From Hymenopellis radicata (taxonomy: Eukaryota; Basidiomycota; Agaricomycetes; Agaricales; Physalacriaceae): a stretch of 64,000 nt of DNA. The notes below the pieces were generated by a model that saw only the letters and a list, made by a program, of their open reading frames with translations, was not told the origin of the DNA and did not search any database. A program made the translations under genes and the position numbers. Of the stretch, positions 1-16,256 are shown piece by piece. The stretch's first letter is position 1. Every line of letters starts with the position of its first letter. The DNA lies in the NCBI GenBank assembly GCA_015501595.1, contig JADNRX010000194.1, positions 41,000 to 104,999 of the forward strand. The letters are read 5' to 3'.

Positions 1-62
1 TCACGAACTAGAGCGAAGTCAGCCAATGGCGCATATACAGAGCCCGCGAGGACATACTTCGT

Positions 63-1790
<1,728 letters not shown>

Positions 1791-2237
1791 CTTGTAGCCG
1801 AGTGATGGGGAAGAGCAGGCGGGTCAATGCCGATGCAAGGCTTGAGCCAAACAATGTCAACGTAACTTGGCGCGTCATCCAGATTCCCGCTATCTCTATT
1901 AGGTCTCTCTCTTACCACCACCATCTCAAGCTCGGATACAGTCCGGCGAGGATGGATGGCCCGCGGCCGACTGCATGTCGCCGCTGCGCGATGTAGCCGA
2001 TGCTCGACTGTATGTCGGCGCTGTCATGAACATATCGCCCTGCTGCATGGTGCAGATGACTCTATGTCGCACTGCGAGCGCGACGGTGAGCTGCTTTACA
2101 CTTTTTCTGGGTTGCTGGCGCATTTTCAGTACGCAGATCCGACCTTGGAATCGCGGAACGAATGCGGCAATGCCGCCCGATTGCGCGTCCTTGTCTATCT
2201 CTATCCACCAACTCCAAGGTTATCCTGAACAGTGACC

Positions 2238-2590
2238 ATGAGTGCATCCATGTCCATCGCCGCTGCCTCGCTTGCCGCTGTTATCTTTGTTCGCCGCCAT
2301 CTCTGCCCGTCATTCGTCCTCTGTCGCGTAGAAGGACGGCTCTGCTCGCATCGCGAAGGGCGTGTCGAAGGCAAAGAACGACGACAAGGGTCGGATGTAC
2401 CACCAGGAGGACGGCAAGAGGACACATGAGGCGGTACGTCTCTTTTCCTGCTCCCATTTTGCAAATTTTGACGCATATATTCGCCTTTTTCTACGCAGTC
2501 GTCCTGCTCGATGCCAATCCCAATCGAGGTCGGCATCGGCGCAGCAATGATGTACCTCCATCGTCAAGCTCCAGAACAGTCGTTACGATG
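2238..2590 (+). CDS. Possible hypothetical gene fragment with plausible splice sites
   Basis: An ATG at 2238 starts a short alanine/serine-rich stretch. A plausible acceptor (GCGTAG, ending near 2322) leads to a lysine-rich exon read as KDGSARIAKGVSKAKNDDKG. A GTACGT donor near 2434 and a CTACGCAG acceptor near 2499 follow. The next exon reads MPIPIEVGIGAAMMYLHRQA and ends at a GTATGA donor. Good donor/acceptor strings and an open joined frame favour a real or recently real gene. I do not recognise the family and found no convincing last exon. It could be a relic. Confidence 0.25.
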
Positions 2591-4213
2591 GAGTCAAGTA
2601 TGAGTGAATATATCGCCGTCTGCTTGGAAAGCGAAGCGAAGCATATAACGCACGCATTGTGCTTCTCAAGTTGCCGCCTCCAAGCAACATGGCGAATGAT
2701 CTTGTCGGCGACCGGAACATGTGCGGCTGACGTCGGTAGATGACGGGCAAAGACGAAGCAGGTCCTGGCCATCATGGTTTGTAGGTTTGTAGAAGAAGTG
2801 CCACGCGACGTCCTATCTGGCAACTGGCATCACGTTACCGCTGCCTGCCATCATGGCTGGACCTAAGGCTAAAGCATCTATGTTGCGTTCTCAAAGGCAT
2901 GGTACTATGATAAACATATACTATGCTGACGGCGAGCAATATTGACCATCCTAGACATTTCTGCTCTGATGCCCCATTCCAGTGGGCAGGAACTCTTATA
3001 TTATGGGCGACCCATAAGCAACAATTCACCGGTAAATGTGGACATAGACTGAAAATAGATCACTGATAATAACTCTCCGCCTCGAGCTTGCATCATCACT
3101 AACTAACATCATCAGATCAACACCACCATCATCGCACCAGTGCACCTCGACGAGAGCGCCGCTGCTCGTCAGGACGATCACCTTGGCTTGTTGTGTGTCT
3201 GCAATGAAGGCGGAGGGATAGTCGCACCAGTACGCCTCGACGAGAGCGCCGCTGCTCGTCAGGAAAACTGCGTGGGTGTCGCCTTGGCTGGTTGTGTGTC
3301 TGGTGCAATGGGGGAGCGTCAGAGTCCACCTCGAGTAGGATAGCACTCCTCACCAGGACAGCGGCAGTCTGTGAGTCGTGTGCTGCTGGAGCGACGAGGC
3401 CAGCTTGATAGGAGGCCATCTGCGGGCTGTCACGGGCGTTGACGGGGACGATTCGGGTCTAAACCGTACGAGGAATGTCTGGTCTGCGGCTTCTGTTTCA
3501 AGGCGGCGAAGACAGAGCAGGCGGCCAGCGAAGGCGCGCAATCCTGCGGTTGTATTCACTTCCTGAAAATAGGCGCCGTTGTCCACGGAATGTTCGTGTG
3601 CTCGTTATGAGGACGCTGTTGAGCTCTTGGACACGGATGATTATACGGCTCTGGCTCTGCGGGGATTCGGCTAGTTGTGATGATAGTTGTGCCCTTGTAA
3701 TTTCCTTCTTAAAAACATTCAATCCGGCTTATTGGGATGGCTGCCATGGGGTCTGGTAGTCGTCCGTCACTCATCATGCAGTGTATGCAGGCGACGGCAA
3801 CTTGAGTGCCCACTCAAATGTGACATTGCTTGGTGGCCGCGGGCGTGTGGCCGGGACACGCGAGCGCGGAAGCACGACTGGAACTATAAAGTTACAGGAG
3901 TGTTAGCCCCAACTCATACTCATACTCATACTCACCATCGACGACACCCACCGATTATCATCAACTCGATAAAATATAAGTGGAAAGCATGTCGAAGGCG
4001 TTTCATAACTGTCCGTCTCTGATGACGGCCCTCCAGGCATTATCACCATCAACGGCAACCGACGATGCTCTTCGTTCGATCCGTTCTGTCCACCATCATC
4101 AACACAACAGCTTTGTGATGTAGCATCGGAACGGGAGCTCCAAGTCGTACCGACATGAAAGCTCTCAGTGAGCTTGAAACCTGCGCTCATGTCCACCATC
4201 CCCCTTTCCTTTC

Positions 4214-4587
4214 CGAGGGCACTTGTCCTATCGGAACAGTGCCTCATTGATAGCATCTAGGATCCACTAAACTTTTTAGTTGAGTTGAATTGTCACTTCA
4301 GAATACAAGGCGAATTAGCTTAGTCTTGTGATGTGGGTGTGAATGTAGTTTATTACGACTCAGACGATTTCGAGGTCACTTGTCCTATCGGCACGACGCC
4401 TTGATTATCAAAGTTCGCAATCGAACAACAGCGTTTTTTTGGCTTATGCGGACATGACTGGATCGAAAGTCAAGCAAGCCGGATGGGCTTTAGTCCTCCC
4501 ATTTCTTTCAACGTGCATAGTAGGAACGTCGAAGAGGCCAGACTTACTCTTCGAGTTCGAGGCCACTTGTCCTATCGGAACAGTGCC
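4214..4587. repeat. Three dispersed copies of a 30-bp motif
   Basis: A 30-base motif beginning CGAGG and containing CACTTGTCCTATCGG occurs at 4214-4243, 4371-4400 and 4558-4587. Copies differ at only a few positions and are spaced 157 and 187 bases apart, while the sequence between them is unrelated. The motif begins with CGAGG and ends with GCC in all three copies. On the minus strand copies 1 and 3 encode GTVPIGQV. The function is unknown. Confidence 0.7.
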
Positions 4588-4689
4588 CCAATCGCGTATA
4601 TCAGGTAAACTTTTTTTTACAGCACCTCACATGTGAGAAAGGCTGCTTCGGCTCTGCCTAACGCAACCGTATAACACTGAGTCTGGTGT

Positions 4690-5093
4690 GAAAAAGACTT
4701 CACCTTGAATCAACTGAGCCAACGCAAAGGTGAAGTCGGCATAATCTCGAATGACATGTAAGGATTTCCCTACGCCGTGAAAGATACTCGTGCCCTTTTA
4801 TAAGTCATGGTCAGTTTCATTCGCTCATATAACCATTGACGGGTTGCGGGTCATGAGCTGTGCGCTCTCTGAAGCTTGCTAAAGTTGCCGGGCGGGCGTA
4901 GGAACTTGATGTGGTCAACCTCTTCTCCTGCCTCTGAGTCAGGCCAGACTCCCTCGTGGTGCCCAGTACTTGTCGCATCACAGTTCAGCTCTGTCGCTTC
5001 CCAGACTCGTGTAGTGCGAGTAACGATGCCGGGTGTGTGTGAATCGTCGACCAATGGAAGAATTTGGGACAGTGTGCCACTACGGGGAGTCAA
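4690..5093 (-). pseudogene. FunK1-family kinase relic, truncated before the catalytic loop
   Basis: The minus strand at 5093-4851 reads GIVTRTTRVWEATELNCDAT, which matches the YIVTRATRVWAVRELDAD segment of the intact FunK1 gene at 41013-43840. After a gap, the segment near 4790-4700 reads SLHVIRDYADFTFALAQLIQ, matching LYTVDDYGDFTLGLAQLVYG of the same gene. It ends at a GTGAAG donor-like site, at the same place where the intact gene has an intron. No HRDxxxxN catalytic loop follows. This is therefore a 5'-3' truncated relic of the fungal-specific FunK1 kinase family. Confidence 0.75.
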
Positions 5094-5393
5094 TACCGTG
5101 ACGGAGTTCCTAGTGTCTCGATGTGTACTTGGCCTGCAGAATTCTAGCTCCGACAGTCAACTTCTCGACAAGTCTTCGTGAGAAAAACGAGATAAATTAC
5201 AATTAAACCGAGTGTGCAAACAGTATGTACAACTATTCTAAATCCTTGTCGTAAATGTAGACAGTCCGTGATGCTGAGTCCGTGCCAAGAAGATCATAAA
5301 ATGAAGGAGTGGATATAGGTAAGTGTAAGGACTGTAGAGACTCGGATGAGAGGAGAGAGAGAGAGGATAGTCCAAAAGAAGCGGAAAATAGTC

Positions 5394-9063
<3,670 letters not shown>

Positions 9064-11245
9064 TCAGAGTGGTCGTTTCCCCAATGCCTCCAACGCAGCA
9101 TGCGTTTGGACATGCACCATATCCTACGAAACGAAATAAGGACAGGGCAGCCGAGCAAAATCGAAAAACCTACCTTCAAACTGTACTTGCCCTTCTTCCC
9201 CGAAGGACCAACTTCGAGGTGTTTCCCTGTGGGCAATTAGACATGACCCGGAACTTGATGATTGACACTTACCCGAAAGGACCAGCTCGAACTGTTCTCG
9301 AGCTTTATCCTCCTGTCCATGACGTGACAAGAATCTCCCATACTCATAATCTACCAGAGCCTGTTGAGTAGAAAGTAATTCCAAAAAAACTCGACGCACG
9401 GGCATAATAAACAACATGATGGTCGAGCTCAATCTTCGTTCCATGCTCAAAGACGGTAGTGAACGCCACCTCCGCTTGCTTGGCACACTCCACCTCCGAC
9501 ATACCAGTCAGCTCCTCAACAGACGGTAAATCGGGTGGCAAAACAGCGTCGACATCCTGTAACGAGGTCAGCACCAATGACAATATGAAATGCTAAGAGA
9601 AACGACTGACAGGGTACGCCAAATATCGCAGACAAACACCCTCTAAAAATTTAGACAGACATAGATCGTCGTGATATCCCCATAGCTTTTCCCGGCCTTT
9701 CAAGCCCTCCAAACAGCTCCTGATCTCAGGAAGCATTTTCTTCGCCAAGACCTCTCGAGGGGCGTGCGTGATAGCGAGGAATATGTAGCCAATCTCTAGG
9801 GCAGGGAGAACCAAGCGGTGCTCTTTCATGAACTTCCGCGCACGTCGCGACACCAGTTTCTCCAACGGGATACTCTTCCCTGCAATCTTCTGTAACAGGC
9901 CGGGAACCTTCTCCAAAAGTGCTGCCGCATCGTCAGCCGGACCGCTGCCTTGGAGCAGACACGCCGCGACGCCATACGTATATATGGCCTTGCTCCAAGA
10001 GGATTCCCTCTCCAGGTCACGCCAGGACGCCATGCTCTCCGACACATCCCATAACGCCAAGTTTGCTATCGCCATTTCCCAGTACGACATGGCGTAGAGA
10101 GTGGGGTACTGTGATTGTGCGGCAATGGATTTGTTGTAATAAACCAGAGCTTCCCTGGGCTGAGAGCGAACAACGAGGAGCCGACCTTGGGCCCATAATA
10201 TAAACACACTATTTGGATAGCGTTGAGAGTTCCATCGGACAATCTTGTCGGCCATCGTGATGTCTATACCGTCGAAACTGATGCTAGAAAGAAGAGTATG
10301 AAATGTTACGACCATCATGTCACATAGCAATCGGCGAACGCCTTCGTTTGCACCGGAAACCGTAGGTTCGTCGGATTCTTTCGACCATCCACCCGCTCTT
10401 TGGAGGACGTCGAGCGCCTCAGTACGATCCCCGTGGTACCCGAAAAGGTGGACGATAGTAATCACCTTGGATGGAAGGAGGGACAGGATAAGGCTGCTCA
10501 ATCCGTACCCGAAGTATACTCCTGACCGGAGATGCTCGTCCACTGTATCATCATGACCCGACGGAGATTCCTCGTCTAGTGTAGTAATATAGTTGTATAA
10601 GGAGCGATATATGTTGATAGTGGTGCGCATATTAAGCCTTGAGGCAATTCAGTAAATGCACTGCGAGCAGAGGAGTAAGACGTACACTTCCTTTATTAAG
10701 GAGAGCCAGTCACCCGAATACATGACCCCGAGGATGGCCTTTTCGAATAGCGTCTCAGCATAGATGAGCTCCGCGTGTCTCTCGAGCGGGGTCATGCTCT
10801 TGACGAAACCGACACCCGTCGGACTCAGCGATGAGACGACATAGCTTGCAAGTCTTGTTGTCAGCGATGCGCCCTTCTTGCGGTACTGACTCGCGACATA
10901 ATTTCCGTGTTTGGCGCGTTGCAAAGCGACGAGAATGTCCTCGTCCGCAAAAGACATGAGAGATTTGATGCACTGGAAGAGACCGTAGCAGGATGCGAAA
11001 TACAGACGAGTCCTAAACGACAGTTAGCCGATGCCTAAGACCTGCATATATGCGCACTTTTCTGGATCGTTCTCGTCAATGTATGCTTCAGCCTCTACCA
11101 TCTGCGACGCGTAAAACGTGCTCAGCGCATATCCTGCCGCTGGTATGTCGTCGAGGGCATTGTCGCGGTCGTACGGCTGCGTTACTGTCGGCGGAGTCGG
11201 AGTCGGAGTCGGCGCGCCCTCTACTAGACCATTCGTCGTCGACAT
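9064..11245 (-). CDS. IML2: IML2-like TPR protein (DUF3808, TTC39 family)
   Basis: The product is an approximately 590-residue helical-repeat protein of the Iml2/TTC39 family. In yeast, Iml2 acts at the mitochondrial outer membrane and lipid droplets and helps clear protein inclusion bodies. The start at 11245 begins MSTTNGLVEGAPTPTPTPP. The repeats include LRSGVYFGYGLSSLILSLLP, the family-typical SVFILWAQGRLLVVRSQPREAL, and MSYWEMAIANLALWDVSESM. A late exon reads YYAHYEYGRFLSRHG once an intron with a GGTAG acceptor is removed. The last exon reads MVHVQTHAALEALGKRPL and stops at 9064. Introns are GT-AG; the first uses GTGCGC and the second GTACGT after GAAGT. No frame breaks are needed. Confidence 0.88.
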
Positions 11246-12164
11246 GGCCGTACAGGGGAGAGCCCGTACTTAACGGCTAGCGAAATCGCTCTTGTCATCA
11301 TGAATGCACAAATCGGACCGATACCGCGTGGTCGCATGATCTGACTCCTAATTTATTCTAGCGCCACACCTTGCCATTTATGGTGCGTGACGCTCCTTAT
11401 TCGGGGCGATGTGTGTCACATCCGGGGACTTCAATCAACGACCTGTTCAACTTGATTAGCACCACTTTTGTAGGTGCCTACGTTTGAGTGAAACACGCCA
11501 CAATGGGTAGCGTATCATCGAACGCGAGCACCGCGGGCAGCAGCGCCAGTAGACGGCAAGTGGCAAGTGGTTATCGTCGTTGAGGAAGACAAGGCGGCGA
11601 TTCCCGATTTATTTGGCTCGTGCTTCTTGTTTACATACCATGTCCAAATTGTTCACAGAATTGAGGTTTGAAGCTTGAAGCACAGATCTAGACTGCCTTA
11701 TAGTCAGAAATCCTTCCTATATCGCTCTGATACAACACGGCCTTCAACGTTTCCGCAATCTTCTGAATGTGGCTTGATGATTATGTACAGTTCGATTTGA
11801 AGCTTTGAAGCCCAGTGTTCAAACCATCTACGCTACCCGTTGTAATTTCAACATTGTACTCGGGCTCAAGTTACAAGCTGTTCATTTTAAGATCACTGTT
11901 AACAGCCGTTGACCAGACTGTAGACCGTGATTTCTCGAGCCTGCATTTAGCTTAAGAGATTGCTTGCAGTCAGGACAACTCACAAACTTCGAACTTTTGG
12001 CTCCGGCTGCCGAAAGCTATAGGAACCGTGCTCGTACTAGATGGAGGCTTGCGAAGATCGTGATTTCACGGGCTATCCTCGTAGGTCCAGTAAAAGTGAT
12101 CATAAATTAAAAATCCAATCCATAAAATCTAAATTAACGAAGGAGGTAGTAGTTGTAACAAGAC
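11246..12164. other. Intergenic region between IML2 and PAC1 genes
   Basis: No gene was recognised. Apart from the BIG1 exon relic at 11471-11590, it contains the 5' flank of the IML2 gene and the 3' flank of PAC1. No hairpin or repeat stood out. Confidence 0.5.
11471..11590 (-). pseudogene. Relic of BIG1 exon 1
   Basis: This stretch matches 34369-34470, which contains the first exon of the intact BIG1 gene, at nucleotide level (shared CACGCCACAATGGGTA, GAACGCGAGCACCGC and CAGCGCCAGTAGA blocks). On the minus strand it reads LLPAVLAFDDTLPIVAC, against LLPAVLAFKDTIPIVAW in the gene. Only the signal-peptide exon and the start of the next intron are present, and there is no downstream BIG1 sequence. 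It is a dispersed partial duplicate 23 kb from the source. Confidence 0.75.
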
Positions 12165-13921
12165 TCATCGCGTCGGCACCCAAATCTTGACCGTCTAAGG
12201 GCCCACATAAGCAAAATGTACAACGGAAGACAACAACAACAACAACTGACCTGGTCACTGCTGCACGTCGCGATCACATTGACCAGTGGCGGTGGCGTGT
12301 CCGATTTATCCCCCGACTGCGAGACCGTCTGCCGTCCCCAAGTCATCGAAGTGACAAACCTCTCATGCGCCTCGATCTTCCTCGTGCACCGCCCGGTCTT
12401 GAGGTCCCATACGCGGAACGAGTGGTCATCCGAGGCAGTAAGAATGAACTGTCCATTCGGATGAAACACTATGGAACGAACCCAGTCATCGTGCCCGACC
12501 TGTGGCAGAGTGAGACAAAAACAAATCGTGAAAGCAAGGACGTACCAATGTATGCAGACATTGACCACGAACTGCGTCCCATATCTTGACGGTCTTGTCT
12601 CGCGCAGCCGTGACGGCAAACACTATAGATGCTTGACCGACAGCTTGAGCACCAGAAGGAGCCTGACGAATTGAATAGGTGTGGGCCAATCGAAACGCAT
12701 ACTTACTTTAAGAGCCACCAATTCCCTAATGGCCGCGACTGCATGTGGAGGGCAAAATTGCGCCGCTTCTACAACATTATCGTGTCCTCGGAACTCTGTC
12801 TTTATCTCGCCTGATACGGCATCGACAATTTTCGCCGTCTGTCAAGTTGTCAGTGAACAGTTTCCAAAAAAACGGATTGATCATACATGGTCAGCAGAGC
12901 ATGTAAGAATATATCGCCCATCAAAGCTGGGTACTGCGCATCTAATCCATTCGTCGTGCGGGGAAATGACTTTGATACAATGACTGCAATTGTTCTTTCA
13001 GTATTACTCGATATACGCGCCGGTGGACATACGTAGTTGAAACCTCCCATATCCGGAGGGTGTGATCACGACTAGAGCTCAAAATCTTCTCGTCGCCAGG
13101 GAGGAATCGCGCCGACGATATGGAATGCTCGTGCCCTCGCAGGGTTGCAGAATTTTGGTAGGCGTTCTCAACATTCCATAATTTGATGAAGAGATCGTAC
13201 GAGCAGGTAACTAGAATCCGGTGAAAAGCAAATAATTGCGCACGATGGAGACGCACCGAGCATGCTGCCGTTGGCATTGAACTGACAATCGGACACCCGC
13301 TTCGTGTGGGCTTTGAGAGTTCGCTCTAGCTCGCCCGTCTCCCAGTCCCATATCTTGACTGAACAGTCGTCGCTCGCTGTGGCTAAAACAGTGTAGAGGG
13401 GATGGAATGCGACTGAATTGACACTGTCGCGATGTCCGGTAAGGGTGTGCTTTGCCGAGCCCACGGTTGGTATCCAGTCGGCGTCGTAACGCTTCCCTCC
13501 TGCGCCATTTGGAAGGTGCACCATGGTTGCGTTGTCCTCGAGCGCCTGTGCCAGCCGCGATTCCAGATCCATTATCTGCGCAATTGTCAGACGGAAATTT
13601 CCTGGAAAACCGGGTTGGCGACCGCACCTTCTTCTGCATCCTGATGACACTGGTCCATTTCTTAACTAGCAACCCGCTACTGCTCTGGCCCAAATCTGGC
13701 TGAAAGTCGGACTACTAGTCATTGATAAAGAAATGCGCGCGTTGACAGTGCAGCAGACTAACAGGTAACTCCTGCTTAAACTGTTCAAAGGTCTTGCTGA
13801 AACCTCCGGTATTCAGGTAGTCCAGTATCGATTTATGTCTGCTCGTCGTCAGCGACAGCGAGCACGGATAACGCTCAGCTCACAAGTCATCTCGTTGTCG
13901 TTCAGAGAGCGTCGAAGCCAT
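12165..13921 (-). CDS. PAC1: Nuclear distribution protein PAC1 (LIS1 homologue)
   Basis: This is a cytoplasmic dynein regulator that binds the dynein motor with NudE/NudF partners and is needed for nuclear migration. The first exon at 13921 reads MASTLSERQRDDL and continues into a LisH motif (HKSILDYLNTGGFSKTFEQF). A coiled coil follows (IMDLESRLAQALEDN). Seven WD40 repeats come next: HTLTGHRDSVNSVAFHP, KAHTKRVSDCQFNANG, TLRGHEHSISSARFLPGDE, ISPHDEWIRC, EFRGHDNVVEAAQF, VGHDDWVRSIVFHPNG and IEAHERFVTSMTWG. The last exon encodes TVKIWVPTR and stops at 12165. Length (about 440 residues) and architecture are those of full-length LIS1. At least seven short GT-AG introns are inferred and no breaks were seen. 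Confidence 0.95.
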
Positions 13922-14345
13922 GATGGTGGAAGCAAAGATAGATTTCAACATATCGATTGCCTTTCTGAGCGTCATAATTTCCACGTGGTTTCCACCTGCC
14001 AAATTTCGCCACACAAAACATTCGTGAGTTTACAGAACAGCTATACTAGAGAGAATTCAGAAGAGACTCAAGCACTCATTACTAGGCCAGACTCCTCATC
14101 TGTTTATGCACAGCTCCCTTTAGTAACCTCGCCATCGGAGGCTAGTCTACTACGCTTTTGAAGACCTGAGCAAGCGCCACCATTTTGTAGTAGCATAGCG
14201 ACACCTCGTCCTCTATTATCTGTACCCAAGGTGCAGTCATTGACATAGATTGTATTAGCGGGTGTCGTGAAAAAGCTGCTCGAGTCCTCCCAAGGGATTA
14301 TGCTATATCCTACATAGTAGTGATACAAAATCTACGGCTACTCAC

Positions 14346-16256
14346 CTACCGCCGCCGCTCTCGTCGCGAGAACCTGACCATCATGCTCCGAGGCTTATGC
14401 ATGAATCCCTCCGTGGTCTCCAACACGGGCGACTGCAGCTGTATGTCATAACGCAGAAGAACCGTGCCGAGCACCAATCGCATCTCCATGTATGCAAGAC
14501 TGGCCATCAGTCATCAGTCAACAAAGTACGCAGGTGGAGCCGCTTACTTCCTACCAAGCTGCAAAGTGATGAGTGCTGAGCGTCGTATCAAGTTTGAACT
14601 TACACAAGCGCGCGGGCCTTTCCCAAATGTCAACAAGCACGCCTTCAAGTCCTTTGATTCCAACCATCGTTCCGGTCGAAAGACCTCTGGATCGCCCCAT
14701 ATACGCGCATCGTGTTGGATCGTCCACGCCGGTACCGACATCTCTGTCTACCAACCAACATCAACAACCCAAGTCAACCAACCTGCGCAGTTCACTCACC
14801 CCTTCCGGAAAGAACCGCCCACAACAATGCGCCCCACCAGCCGGGACAGATCTATGCAGACCAATAGCAGTAGTAGCGAATATTCTCAGCCTTTCGAAGG
14901 TACTCAGAGGGAAGAAATCAAAAACAAATAAGTAAAATGATGTGTACACACCCTTCATCGATAGTCGCATCCAGATACGGAATGTCCTTGACATGCTCAT
15001 AGCTCATCTCTGCACTATCCCCATCGAACGCCTCCTCGAGAACATCGAGAATCTCGCGATGCACACGCGGATGGGTCACAACAAGATGCAGAATCGCAGT
15101 CATTGAATTCGACGTCGTGTCCGAGCCCGCAATCCTACGCACCGGTCAGTTGAATATCATAACTTGAATGAAGGAACTGACAGAAGCGTAACAGCTTCTG
15201 CCGTTAGCGCCGTGATTTGCTTGGCCGTCAGCTGCTCTGGATCTTCCTCGCGCGCTTTGACGAGCTTGCTCAAGATATCGTTCCTATCCGTGCCACACTT
15301 CAGTCGCTGAGTGACCCGCCGGCGCGCGAGATCCTCGAGCCCCGCAGAGCATCGTCGTCCGCGAATGAAGAACGGGTCCGGAATGAACTTGGTAATGCAC
15401 TTGAACCACGGGTGCAGACCCAGTACCGCCGCGAGATGCTCACGCTGTTGCAGATCGCGATGAGATGGAGATGGTTATCTTGGCCATCCAAAAATGCACG
15501 TACTTCATCAACGAGCGCGATCGCATGTTCATGCCCGACGCTTCCATCGTGCCGTTCAATAGAAACAACATCACTGCCCTATTAAAGCATGAGCCAACAA
15601 TGCTATCTCATCAAGTAGTAGAAGAACCTACACGTCTAACCATCCCTATCGCCTCCCCAAACGCCAAATCAGAAAGCACATCAAAAGCAAGGTAATTAAA
15701 CCACAGCAGCGCATCGGCCCATTCACCCGTCTCGCACATCTCATCCACCTTGCCCACGAAGGTGCCCATCACAACATGCATATAGTCCGTAAACTGCCCC
15801 AGCGCCTTTGCCGAAAACGTCCCCGACACCATCCTCCGCTTCTGCGCATGGTCCCGCCGATCCGTCGTCGAAAACACCGACGGCTCGCTGTCCTCCCCCA
15901 CAAACGCGGCATAAAACGCGGCCGACTTACTGAACGCGCGGGTGCCTTGGCCGTATATCACGGGTATCGCGTCCCGGTGCGCTGCCGAGATGTGATTGGG
16001 CGAGATCCGCACAAAGGTGCCGTATTTCTGGGAATCTGCGGATAAGAAGATGCGATTCGCGAATCAGCTTCGCGCGCACCTGGTGTAGCTCGTGGACGGC
16101 CAGGTAGCGGCGCCCCATGCGGGACTGGTACGCCAGCCAGAGTGGAGTACATCGAGCGAGGAGGGGTCCTGGGATGTCTCGAAAGGGATCCGTGTCGTGT
16201 ATCCTCCGAAGTATGAGACCCAGCGTGATGAGGACTAACAAGAGGAGGAGAATCAT
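14346..16256 (-). CDS. Cytochrome P450 monooxygenase
   Basis: This is a microsomal-type P450 of roughly 500 residues in seven or more exons. The N-terminus at 16256 is a membrane anchor (MILLLLLVLITLGLILRRIH) followed by the proline-rich hinge DIPGPLLARCTPLWLAYQSR. The I-helix segment is IAGSDTTSNSMTAILHLVV. The K-helix ExxR is EGLR, formed across an intron. The PERW-type motif is DPEVFRPERWLESKDL. The heme loop is FGKGPRACV with the cysteine ligand present, and the following exon reads SLAYMEMRLVLGTVLLRYD. It would act at the ER with a CPR partner. Basidiomycetes carry very many P450s and the substrate cannot be inferred. The gene appears intact and is not obviously part of a biosynthetic cluster. 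Confidence 0.92.

Larger units (their letters stand above)
1791..4689. other. Long stretch without a secure gene
   Basis: No recognised protein was found on either strand apart from the low-confidence plus-strand exons at 2238-2590. Notable contents are a duplicated segment of about 45 bp (copies near 3138-3172 and 3230-3264, reading TSSGALVE on the minus strand), a short CATACT-type microsatellite at 3912-3936, and three copies of a 30-bp motif starting at 4214. Short ORFs here overlap each other on both strands and have no protein-like signature. Confidence 0.5.

Noticed and set aside
12165..16256. A secondary-metabolite cluster around the P450
   Set aside because: Neighbours are PAC1, IML2 and an acyl-CoA dehydrogenase. 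No backbone synthase, transporter or cluster regulator is present.
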